From: Candidatus Krumholzibacteriia bacterium
Lineage (GTDB): Bacteria; Krumholzibacteriota; Krumholzibacteriia; G020349025
Length of the DNA: 45,839 nt
Direction of reading: 5' to 3'
Assembly: GCA_035649275.1 (NCBI GenBank)
Contig: DASRJW010000054.1
Location: forward strand, 1 to 45,839
Shown: in pieces, positions 1-7,611 of the stretch
Layout of the letters: every line of letters begins with the position of its first letter
How positions within the stretch are numbered: position 1 is the first letter of the stretch
Made by a program: the position numbers and the translations under genes
The notes under the pieces: generated by a model
The model's database searches: none
What the model was told of the DNA's origin: nothing
The model's input: only the letters and a program-made list of their open reading frames with translations

Positions 1-1286
1 ATGGTGTCGCGGGCCTGGAGGTAGAAAACGTCAAGGTCCGTGGTGGAGAGCCGGCGCGGCGGCGCCGCGTGCAGCGTGGTCCAGGGCGACCACTCGCCGT
101 CGTTGTGGATATTCGTGATGTTCCAGCCGTAGCGATAGTCCTTCGACTGAGCGCCGTAGTGCCCGGTCGTCATGGGTCCCCACTCGAGGGTGACCGAATC
201 GACGCCGGCCGCAGCCACCTGGATCGCCGGCGGCGTGCCGCCCTCGAACACCCAGTTGCCGAGCGGGACCTGAACCTCCCGCACCGGGACCGTGGGCCCG
301 ACGGGAAGATTGCTCACCACGTGCAGGATGCCGTAGTTGTTCTGCGTGAAGGGGGCGTCGGCGAATTGTGGCGTGATGGCGCCGGCGTCGTCGAGACCTT
401 GCACCGCGAAGGCATGCCACGAGTCCCCCGTCTCCGGCGGCATGACGTCGTACAGCGCCGCTTGCCGCGCGGCGGCTTCGGCTCCCCAGGGCAGCCAATC
501 ACTCCACGCTGATTCGGGCACGGAGTACAGACGCTGCTTCACCAGCGCCGGGTCCGCCGCCTCGGCGGGGGTGAGATGGACGAGCACCCAACGCACCGCT
601 TCGGGGTCCTGGGTGTGGCCATCGCCGACGTCGTCCACGCCGAACCAGTTCATGGCGAAGCTGCGCGGCAGGGTGGCGGTCTCTGGTCCTGGGACCGCCG
701 GCGGCAGCAGCCAGATCACCGGTGCCACGGTGTAGGCGTCGAAGGTGCGCTGCGCCGGGGTTGCATCCTTCGCCCCTTCGCTGTCGATGGCGCGGACATA
801 GAGCGTGTGCCAGCGATCGAAGTGACCAGCGCCGATGTCGCCTTGCGGATCGGCGCGCAGGGTGTCGGCAAGCACCACGAGGTCGATGGCGAAGGGTGTC
901 TCCCCACCTTGCGTCGACGCCCAGCGTGGATCGTCGGTGGCGGGGGTGAAAACGGTGATGTCCTGGTACCGCGCCAGCGCGCGCGGGTACGTGTGCAGCA
1001 GGTACTCGAAGCGGAGATTGCTGCCGTCGGCGTCGCGACCGCTGAAATGGACTTCCAGGTGGTGGAGCTCGACACCACCCTCTGCCGGCACCGAGCTGGT
1101 GAGGTCCGTTTCCGGGGCCTGGTTCGGCGCCGGGGTGCCGGTGTTGTCGTCGCAGCCGGCGAGGAGGAGGAACGCTGCCGTGATCGCCGCCCCCGTTCCG
1201 CCCCTCGAACCCTGGCGGACGAACGCCGCGACACCACTCCCCGAACTCGGGGCCGGGCGACGGAAGGAATCGGCAAGCAGCAGCAT
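1..1286 (-). CDS. Secreted lipoprotein with fibronectin-like domains, 3' end outside window
   Basis: An open frame of about 428 codons runs leftwards off the window edge with no stop. The chosen ATG has a GAGAGGG ribosome-binding site 8 nt upstream. After a basic N-terminus of about 30 residues comes a hydrophobic stretch ending in a lipobox (FLLLAGC), so the protein is probably lipidated and anchored in the outer or inner membrane. The first mature part reads like a beta-sandwich (FN3/Ig-like) domain, with a phrase of the type LYVRAIDSEGAKDATPAQ. Further tryptophan-rich, sandwich-like sequence follows (DYRYGWNITNIHNDGEW near the edge). No enzyme motif is visible. I do not recognise a named family. 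A surface-binding or cell-envelope role is inference. It is the last gene seen in the minus-strand row. Confidence 0.7.
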   Translation of the reverse strand, partial: MLLLADSFRRPAPSSGSGVAAFVRQGSRGGTGAAITAAFLLLAGCDDNTGTPAPNQAPETDLTSSVPAEGGVELHHLEVHFSGRDADGSNLRFEYLLHTYPRALARYQDITVFTPATDDPRWASTQGGETPFAIDLVVLADTLRADPQGDIGAGHFDRWHTLYVRAIDSEGAKDATPAQRTFDAYTVAPVIWLLPPAVPGPETATLPRSFAMNWFGVDDVGDGHTQDPEAVRWVLVHLTPAEAADPALVKQRLYSVPESAWSDWLPWGAEAAARQAALYDVMPPETGDSWHAFAVQGLDDAGAITPQFADAPFTQNNYGILHVVSNLPVGPTVPVREVQVPLGNWVFEGGTPPAIQVAAAGVDSVTLEWGPMTTGHYGAQSKDYRYGWNITNIHNDGEWSPWTTLHAAPPRRLSTTDLDVFYLQARDT

Positions 1287-1519
1287 CGGACCATCCCTCT
1301 CGAGCGCGCCAGCGCCGGAGTGCGCCGCATGCTGACCATAGTAACGAGGGGCGCAGGACGGCGCAACGCGTGCCGCCGCTTGGAGGCACGAGGAAAATGT
1401 GCCCGGCCGCACGCGACCCCGCCGTTGGACCAGGCCGGATTCCGGTTCCAGGGCGTAGGTCCCCACCCGATGCGCACCGGGCACATCACGAGAGCAGAAC
1501 GAGCAACGCATTGGGGATG

Positions 1520-1591
1520 CGAGCGTGTGGGGATCACGCTCGTTTCGGCGCCCCGAGAGATACGGAGGAGCACTGAGGCTCTCGGGGCGCC
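1520..1591 (-). terminator. Two back-to-back perfect hairpins after the radical SAM gene
   Basis: This lies in the 393-nt gap 1287-1679, which has no convincing gene. Two perfect inverted repeats sit 4 nt apart. One has 8-bp arms (1520-1527 and 1535-1542) and a 7-nt loop. The other has 13-bp arms (1547-1559 and 1579-1591) and a 19-nt loop. They lie about 90 nt downstream of the radical SAM stop codon and upstream of the lipoprotein. Neither has a strong U-tract on the minus strand, so intrinsic termination is likely but not proven. A structured or processed intercistronic RNA is an alternative. Confidence 0.45.
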
Positions 1592-1679
1592 CAGCCGTCA
1601 CGGACTAGGCATCGTCATTCGACGGTGCTCCAGCAAGGAAGGGCGGGGGATCGGGTTTGTCAAGCGCCTGCGGGCACCA

Positions 1680-3092
1680 TCAGGTCGCCGCGACGTCCAT
1701 GAAGGCGCTGACGGAGAACACGGCGCGTCCTGGCCCCGGCTCGCCGTAACCGGGCGGCACCGGGAGGCCGTGGCGGCGGTGGGTGTCGCGCCAGAGTCGG
1801 AGGAGCCCCAGGTGGTACTCGAGGGGTGCAGGACCCTGGTCGCTCCCGAGCTCCGAAAGCTTCTCCGGGCACCAGGTGGTGAAGCGCGGCACGACGCCGT
1901 GGGACATGAAGAAGTCGAGACCCTCGCCGGTGGAACGCAAAGCGTCCTCGACCCGCGCGAAGCCCCAAGGCCGTGCCATTTCCACCCCGGCCACGAAGTT
2001 GGGGATGACCTGCGCTGGGCCCATGATTTCCGCCGCCGCCAGGATACGCCGGATCCACTCGTCACGACCGATGAAGCGTTCCTTGCCGGGGCAGAGGAGG
2101 GCGAAGAGGCGCGGGTCCCACACTTCGTAGTTGGGATGCACGATCTTCACACCGGCGTCTTTGAAGCGCTGGACCGCCTCGGCATCCTGTGCCTGCACCA
2201 CGACCTTGGAGAGCCAGCGGCCGGGGAAGCGCGCCTCGATGGCGGCGGCGTAACGGCAATAGAAGTCCACCTCCGATTGGCCCTGCAACTGCGAGGTGAT
2301 GCTGCCGCCGGTGAGCGTGTACGCCGTCGTCCGCAGCAAGGGCAGGAAGAGGTCGTCGGCGCCTCCCGGCGTGGGCGCCGGCGCCGCCCCGCGCTCCTCC
2401 TCGTCGATGACGGCCAGCGCCCTCAGGACGTCGTCGAGCTCCTTCACCTGTGTGTAGGGCCGCCCGGCGCGCCGCTGCTGCCGGAAGTTCTCGTTGATGT
2501 CGCAAAACTTGCATTCTTCTTCGGCGCCGAAGTACTGGCACAGGCGGAAGATGGTGAGGTAGACGAGGTATCCCCACTCGATGGTGGGTGCCACCTCGCG
2601 CATGCTCTTGCCTCCCGGCAAGTCGCGGGCGTAGTACGTCGGCAGCGGGCCCAGCTTCACCTCGGCGAGCGCGCGCTGGCCAGCGTGGAGCCACAAGCGC
2701 CCCTCCACGACATCCACCCAGTACGGCGAGGCGGGATTGAGACGCACCGAGACGATGGTGCGACGCAGGTCGTGCGGCCCGCCGAGGAGAGCCATTTCTT
2801 CGGGAGCGTGCAGCGACTCCTCGGGAAGCTCGGCCAGCGGCACCATGTCGAAGGAGAAGATGAAATACGCCTTCGGCTTGGCGCGCGCCGCCAGACGCAG
2901 CGCCGCCGGGGTGAAGCGCACCCCGAGGCGCAGGAGATCTTCCTTGAACACCGCTTCCAGCGGCAGATCCGGGTAGGTCGAGGCCAGACGCAGGACCTCG
3001 TCGTGATGGCGGTCGCCATCCTCGGCTCGAGGCGCCAGACCGGAGTTCTCGGGTCTAGTGCGCTCTGGGGTGCTCCTTGCCTCGCTGGTCAC
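1680..3092 (-). CDS. Radical SAM domain protein with CX8CX2C cluster motif
   Basis: The 470-residue protein has cysteines at 185, 194 and 197 in the phrase LCQYFGAEEECKFCDIN. This looks like a radical SAM [4Fe-4S] site, in which three cysteines hold the cluster and S-adenosylmethionine is cleaved. The spacing is CX8CX2C instead of the common CX3CX2C. A hydrophobic phrase follows it, then sequence compatible with a TIM barrel (TLTGGSITSQLQGQ; later KVVVQAQDAEAVQRFKDAG and KIVHPNYEVWDPRLFALLCPGKERFIG). The first 150 residues form a separate N-terminal domain. The substrate is unknown. The start is GTG, 1 nt after the stop of the upstream OmpA-type gene, so translation may be coupled; a clear ribosome-binding site is lacking. 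Confidence 0.75.
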   Translation of the reverse strand: MTSEARSTPERTRPENSGLAPRAEDGDRHHDEVLRLASTYPDLPLEAVFKEDLLRLGVRFTPAALRLAARAKPKAYFIFSFDMVPLAELPEESLHAPEEMALLGGPHDLRRTIVSVRLNPASPYWVDVVEGRLWLHAGQRALAEVKLGPLPTYYARDLPGGKSMREVAPTIEWGYLVYLTIFRLCQYFGAEEECKFCDINENFRQQRRAGRPYTQVKELDDVLRALAVIDEEERGAAPAPTPGGADDLFLPLLRTTAYTLTGGSITSQLQGQSEVDFYCRYAAAIEARFPGRWLSKVVVQAQDAEAVQRFKDAGVKIVHPNYEVWDPRLFALLCPGKERFIGRDEWIRRILAAAEIMGPAQVIPNFVAGVEMARPWGFARVEDALRSTGEGLDFFMSHGVVPRFTTWCPEKLSELGSDQGPAPLEYHLGLLRLWRDTHRRHGLPVPPGYGEPGPGRAVFSVSAFMDVAAT

Positions 3093-3093
3093 T

Positions 3094-4614
3094 TCAGTTG
3101 CGCTTCTCCGGAGCGGGCACCGGCTCCAGCGGCACCGTCTCCATCGGGCTGATCATGATGCGCTCGTTGCGGGCCCGGTTCTCCGGGCTGTCGTTCTTCA
3201 CCAGCGGGCTTTCCTCGCCGTACCCGATCGGTGTCAGGCGCCGGGCTTCGATGCCCTTCGAGACGAGATAGCTCGCCACCGCTTCGGCGCGCTTCTGGCC
3301 GAGCTGCAGATTCTGGTCGTTCGCACCCACGTCGCTCGTGTGGCCCTGCACTTCCAGCTGCAACTCCGGATAGGCGCGCAGCGACTGCAGCACCGAATCG
3401 AGGGCGGCGAAGGACGCGCCTTCGAGCTCCGCCGTGCCGGTGCGGAAGCGGATGCCGGCCAGCACGCGAGCCTTGTCGATCTTCGCCACCGTCGGACAGC
3501 CGAGACTGTCCACGGGGACGCCCGCCGGCGTGCTGGCGCAGCGGTCGGCGGTGTCGAGGACGCCGTCGGCATCGTTGTCCGGATCGGGGACGCCGTCCTC
3601 GTCCTGGAAGCCGTCTTTGTCCTCCGCCTGATCGGGCGCCTTGTCGCTGGCGTCGAGAATGCCGTCACCGTCGTTGTCCGGGTCCGGGGCGCCGTCCTCG
3701 TCCTGGAAGCCGTCCTTGTCCTCCGCCTGGTCGATGGCCTTGTCGCTGGCGTCGGCGATGCCGTCGCCGTCGTTGTCCCCCTCCGGGCAACCGTCGAAAT
3801 CCTGGAAGCCGTCCTTGTCCTCCGCTTGCTCGGGGCAGGCGTCGGACTTGTTGGCGATCCCGTCCTGGTCGGAGTCGCGTTCGGTGAAGAGGTAGTGCAC
3901 GCCGACGTAGAGGCTGCTCAGGAACTGGTTGGCGTCGACCTCCGCCGGGCTGCCGAAGGCGGCGCTGGCGCCGGTATTGTCCGTGTGCTGCGCGATCAGC
4001 CAGTCCAAGCGGCCGCCCACCTGCACCCAGGCGCGGCGGAAGAACTCGAACTCCGCTCCCACGCCGAAGTGCATGGTCCAGTTCGAGCCGCTCAGCAAGT
4101 CGGAAGCGCCGTCGTCCTTGAATCCCCAGGGCACGTCGCCGTTGGCGAACATCCCCGTGGACTTGCCGGTGAGATCCACCACGCGCCAAAAGCTGACGCC
4201 TCCACCGCCGAAAACGAGGGGCGACCAGCGTCCCTCGGGATGGAAACTGTAGAGTGCGCTCCCCTCGAACTGCGTGGTCCGGTTGTGGAAGGTGCGCGGC
4301 AGGATTGTTTGGCTCCCGTCGGTGTGGGTCTGCACGCTGTCGGGCAGTCCGGTGCCTGCGAAGGAGCCGTAGCGCAGTCCGGCGAGCACGTCGATGTTCC
4401 GGGTCCAGCCCAGGCGCAGCCCGCCTTGCAGCATCGGCCCGATATCGGTGTGGTCGAGATTGCCGCCGGTGTACTTGCCGAAGCCCCCGCCCACGTGGAC
4501 GCCGATGCGGGTGGACTCGTCGCCGCGGGCCGCGGGTGGCGCGGCGAGGACGAGCCCCAGGCCCAGGATCCAGATGCTACACCGGGTCGACCTTCGTGTT
4601 CGTGGCACGTGCAT
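3094..4614 (-). CDS. OmpA-family outer-membrane protein with thrombospondin type-3 repeats
   Basis: This 506-residue exported protein starts with a signal peptide (WILGLGLVLAAPPAARG). Residues 35-245 look like an outer-membrane beta-barrel, with alternating aromatic strands and glycines. Residues 247-360 are aspartate-rich, calcium-binding TSP3 repeats of the type DNDGDGIADASDKA. An OmpA C-terminal domain (about 384-490) carries VQGHTSDVGANDQN and ENRARNERIMI and would grip peptidoglycan. The likely role is to tether the outer membrane to the wall. AGGAGG lies only 2 nt before this ATG but 8 nt before an in-frame GTG at 4608, so GTG may be the real start. A longer frame upstream to 4764 is rejected because it would bury the signal peptide. 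Confidence 0.88.
   Translation of the reverse strand: MHVPRTRRSTRCSIWILGLGLVLAAPPAARGDESTRIGVHVGGGFGKYTGGNLDHTDIGPMLQGGLRLGWTRNIDVLAGLRYGSFAGTGLPDSVQTHTDGSQTILPRTFHNRTTQFEGSALYSFHPEGRWSPLVFGGGGVSFWRVVDLTGKSTGMFANGDVPWGFKDDGASDLLSGSNWTMHFGVGAEFEFFRRAWVQVGGRLDWLIAQHTDNTGASAAFGSPAEVDANQFLSSLYVGVHYLFTERDSDQDGIANKSDACPEQAEDKDGFQDFDGCPEGDNDGDGIADASDKAIDQAEDKDGFQDEDGAPDPDNDGDGILDASDKAPDQAEDKDGFQDEDGVPDPDNDADGVLDTADRCASTPAGVPVDSLGCPTVAKIDKARVLAGIRFRTGTAELEGASFAALDSVLQSLRAYPELQLEVQGHTSDVGANDQNLQLGQKRAEAVASYLVSKGIEARRLTPIGYGEESPLVKNDSPENRARNERIMISPMETVPLEPVPAPEKRN
3580..3876 (-). repeat. Three tandem 99-bp units encoding TSP3 repeats
   Basis: Three consecutive 33-codon units inside the OmpA-family gene encode D-x-D-x-DGI...QAEDKDGFQD-x-DG. 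The second and third units are nearly identical (differences at only a few residues). The first keeps a cysteine pair (DACPEQ...DGCPEG) that the later two have lost. This looks like recent internal duplication of a calcium-binding repeat and may vary in number between strains. Confidence 0.8.
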
Positions 4615-4732
4615 GTCCTCCTGGAAGCGACAATCCGTGGCCGGAGCACGGCGACGTGGGCCGAGGTGGGGAAGCGAGAGCCGTTGCAGCCTAGTGGCCC
4701 CTGGGGCCGTTTGTAAAGGCTGCCGGCCCGGC

Positions 4733-5962
4733 TCAGCGTCGCCGCAGGCGGCGCTCGCCGCCACCGCCGGCCGCGGCCTTCGCGGCGGCGAGCCGCTCCA
4801 GGACGGCTTTCACCACGAGGGGCCAGACGATGGTGGCATCGGCGTAGACCTCGGCGAAGCGTCCGCCCTCGGAGACAGGGACGAACTTGCCCCAGGACAC
4901 GCCCTCGGAGTAGGTGCAGCCTGAGAGACCGCCCCAGTGCACCGGCTCCGGACAGATGCGCACGGCGTATTGGAAGCGCCGCATGCCCTGCCCGATCCCC
5001 GCACGCTTGTGCAGTAGATCGAGGTAGGGGGCCACCTGCTGCGCCCAGTTGCGCGGCGCACCACCGCCGATGGTGAAGATCGCCAGTCGTTTCTGTTTCT
5101 CGATGCGCCCGGTGTAGTCCTCGAGATCCAGGAACGGATCGAAGGCGAGCGACGCGAGACCAGCGCGCTGGCGCCGGCGGCTGTGAATGGCGAAGTCCAA
5201 TCCCAGCTCCGAGTCGGTGAAGGCGGGGACGTAGATCGGCACGTCGTGCTCGTAGGCAGAGCGCAGAATGCCACGGCCCGCGCCCCGGCGCGCCAGCGTC
5301 TCGCCGAGCTCGCGATGCAAGCGCACGCTCGACCAAGGGGTGCCGTCGTCTTCTGCGTCCAGCACAGCGCGCACGACGGGCTCCACGTCGTCGAGGTTCT
5401 TTTCCAGCTCCAGGCTGTCGTAGATGCGGTTGTAGCCCCGGTCGAACAGTTGCTCATCGTCCATGGCGGGGTCGTACTTGAAGTGCAGGAGGCCGCTGGC
5501 TTCGACGAAACCATGCGCCATGAGAGCACCGGTGGCGACGATGGCCTGCACCATGCCGTGTTCGATCATGTCGCAGACGACGAGTCCCATCTTCGCCACC
5601 GTCATGGCGCCGGAGATGGTGAGAACGACGTAGCATTCCGGGTCGCGGCTCGCCGTCTCGAGGATGTCGGCGGCGAGGCCCACCTGGCGCGCGCCGATGG
5701 CGGTGGAGCCGTACTGGCGCACGAGATCCGAGATCGAGCTCACCTGCCCCAGGTCGAGCGGCAGGGTGGGTTCGAGGTGATCGTCGAAGCCGGTGCCGTA
5801 GGCCGCGGCGGCGCGATGCACGTGTCCCGCCACCGCACCGGCGGCGGGGCGAGTGGGCTCCGCGGCGGTGTCGGGGGCGCGGCGGCGCGGGCGTGCTTTC
5901 CCGCCGTTGGGGCTCGTGGCTCTGGACCGGGACCCGGCGCGGGGACGCTTCCGAGAACTCAC
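4733..5962 (-). CDS. Deoxyhypusine-synthase-like NAD-dependent aminobutyltransferase
   Basis: The 409-residue protein matches the deoxyhypusine synthase family along its length. Visible elements are the nucleotide-binding region (VVLTISGAMTVAKMG, IVATGALMAHGF), GYNRIYD, and the C-terminal block EGVSWGKF...VYADATIVWPL. This block contains the lysine (K359) that forms the enzyme-imine with the aminobutyl group of spermidine. The human active-site phrase GGGVVKHH is GGGAPRNW here, so the catalytic histidine is replaced. Bacteria lack eIF5A, so deoxyhypusine formation is unlikely; a polyamine reaction such as homospermidine synthesis is a reasonable inference. The start is GTG with GGAGG 6 nt upstream. 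The N-terminal 45 residues are basic and low-complexity. The frame stays open further upstream, but no family similarity is present there. Confidence 0.85.
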   Translation of the reverse strand: MSSRKRPRAGSRSRATSPNGGKARPRRRAPDTAAEPTRPAAGAVAGHVHRAAAAYGTGFDDHLEPTLPLDLGQVSSISDLVRQYGSTAIGARQVGLAADILETASRDPECYVVLTISGAMTVAKMGLVVCDMIEHGMVQAIVATGALMAHGFVEASGLLHFKYDPAMDDEQLFDRGYNRIYDSLELEKNLDDVEPVVRAVLDAEDDGTPWSSVRLHRELGETLARRGAGRGILRSAYEHDVPIYVPAFTDSELGLDFAIHSRRRQRAGLASLAFDPFLDLEDYTGRIEKQKRLAIFTIGGGAPRNWAQQVAPYLDLLHKRAGIGQGMRRFQYAVRICPEPVHWGGLSGCTYSEGVSWGKFVPVSEGGRFAEVYADATIVWPLVVKAVLERLAAAKAAAGGGGERRLRRR

Positions 5963-6051
5963 GACGAACCTCCACGACGGGGCGGGCGGGACATGCGTCG
6001 CCGCTGCGGCGACACCATGCGGGCGCGCATCATAGCACAAGCAGGAGCGCC

Positions 6052-7611
6052 TCAACCGCGGCGGCGGTAGACGAGGACGAACTCGTTGTTCCAGTGCTGC
6101 GGGACGGTGCGGATGAGCTCGTATTGCTCGTGGAATGCGGGCAGGGCGTTCATGGCGTAGTCCGGGATGCGCTGGAAGGAATAACCGGCTCCCTGATCGT
6201 TGAGGGAGACGAGGACGATGTAGTCCGGCGCCAGGGACAGCACGTAGCGCGGGTTGGCCTTGTAGTGCATGCGGCCGGGCAGGCGGGCGATGTGCGGGTC
6301 GATGAGACCGAACATGTCGAGGATGTGGCGCTCCGAGTAGAAGCCCACCGCGCCCACGTCGCTGATGGCGATCTTCGCCACCGGCGGCGTGTTCTCGGCG
6401 AACCAGAGCCCCAGCTCCTGGTAGTTCTGCGACAGGTAGTTGTGCGCGGCGAGAGCTGGCAACACCGCCCGCGCCACCCTGAGCTCGGTGTTGCCGATGC
6501 CTAAGAATGTCACCAGCAGCACCAGCGCCGCGGCGCCGTAGACGACCGCGGCCCGCAGCGTGCCCGGCTGCACCAGAGACAAGATCTGCATCCATCCCGC
6601 AGTCACCAGGCCGGCGAGCAGCGGGAGAACGTGGGCGAAGAAGCGGTAGTGATACATCCAATCGCCGCCGGCCAAGACGACGAAGCCCTCGTAGGCGACG
6701 AGAGCAACGAGAGCGACACCCAGCACCGGCCGGCGGGGACCCAGCAGGAGCGGCACCAGGGCGAGCGCGAGAAAAGGAGGCCCGCCCCAGTCACGCATGA
6801 AGTCCAGCGTGTACTGGACCCCATCGATGATCCCGTGCAAGCCACCACGCGCTTTGGCGTAGAAAGTGTTGGGCAGCAGGGCATGGAAGTAGCTCCACCG
6901 CCACACCACGTAGGCCGCGGCGCCGACTGCGAAGGCCGCCGCCGTCGCCCACAGCCAACTCTTGGCTCGGCTCTCCTGGGCCACGACGAAGGCTCGCGCG
7001 CCCAGCAACAGACCGGCGAGAAGGCCGCCCTCCGGCCGAGTGAGCAGCAGCAGCAGCAAGAGCACGAGAAGGCCACCGCTCCGCCACACTCCCGCCTTCG
7101 GCTCCGCCGTGAGGAGCACCGCACCGGCGAGCAGCGCCGCGAAGAGGCTCGTCTCCAGGCCGGCCACCGAGTGCTGCACCAGGATCGGCGTCATCGCCAC
7201 GGCGTACGGCGCCAGCAAGGCGCCGAGACCACTCTCCGGCGCGACACGCCGCGCCAAGAGCCACGACAGCAGCAAGGCGGCGAGGCCCGCTGCGAGGCCC
7301 ACGACCTTGGCATCGTGCTCGAGGTCCCGGCCGGCGCGAGACGCCGCCGCCCCCAGGAGGACCCAAGAAAGGTTCGAATAGCCTTCGATCCGCTCACCGG
7401 GATTGAAGACGAGACCTTCGCCGCGGGCGAAATTCTGGGAATAGCGGTAAGAAATGAACGCGTCGTCCTCGGTCCACTGCCAGTAGATGCGGGCGTGGAA
7501 GACGAAGAGACCGGCAGCGACGAGGAGAAGGAAAGCGGTCAGGCCGCGCCGCCAGGCCACGCCTGCCGCCCGCGCGGTGGCCGGCGCGGGCGCTCCGACC
7601 GCGGCGCTCAC
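6052..7611 (-). CDS. GT-C-type membrane glycosyltransferase (mannosyl/arabinosyltransferase-like)
   Basis: The protein has 519 residues and many membrane segments: an N-terminal helix at about 22-42, a leucine-rich block (GGLLVLLLLLLLTRPEGG), and several more to about residue 360. The first periplasmic loop carries WTEDDAFISYRYSQNF and GERIEGYSN. The paired aspartates match the acidic catalytic site of polyprenyl-phosphate-sugar-dependent GT-C enzymes. A C-terminal soluble domain follows (ISDVGAVGFYSERHILDMFG). The layout resembles AftB/ArnT-type enzymes. It would transfer a sugar from a lipid carrier to an envelope glycan or protein; donor and acceptor are unknown. The GTG start overlaps the hflX stop by 4 bp (GTGA), so the two are translationally coupled. 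Confidence 0.8.
   Translation of the reverse strand: MSAAVGAPAPATARAAGVAWRRGLTAFLLLVAAGLFVFHARIYWQWTEDDAFISYRYSQNFARGEGLVFNPGERIEGYSNLSWVLLGAAASRAGRDLEHDAKVVGLAAGLAALLLSWLLARRVAPESGLGALLAPYAVAMTPILVQHSVAGLETSLFAALLAGAVLLTAEPKAGVWRSGGLLVLLLLLLLTRPEGGLLAGLLLGARAFVVAQESRAKSWLWATAAAFAVGAAAYVVWRWSYFHALLPNTFYAKARGGLHGIIDGVQYTLDFMRDWGGPPFLALALVPLLLGPRRPVLGVALVALVAYEGFVVLAGGDWMYHYRFFAHVLPLLAGLVTAGWMQILSLVQPGTLRAAVVYGAAALVLLVTFLGIGNTELRVARAVLPALAAHNYLSQNYQELGLWFAENTPPVAKIAISDVGAVGFYSERHILDMFGLIDPHIARLPGRMHYKANPRYVLSLAPDYIVLVSLNDQGAGYSFQRIPDYAMNALPAFHEQYELIRTVPQHWNNEFVLVYRRRG

Noticed and set aside
576-3152. 858-codon plus-strand frame over the lipoprotein and radical SAM genes
   Set aside because: Composition is typical of a GC-rich shadow (Arg/Gly/Val/His-rich), and it spans two genes supported by motifs on the other strand.
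3058-4716. 552-codon plus-strand frame opposite the OmpA-family gene
   Set aside because: It mirrors the OmpA/TSP3 repeats in antisense. The signal peptide, repeats and OmpA domain are all on the minus strand.
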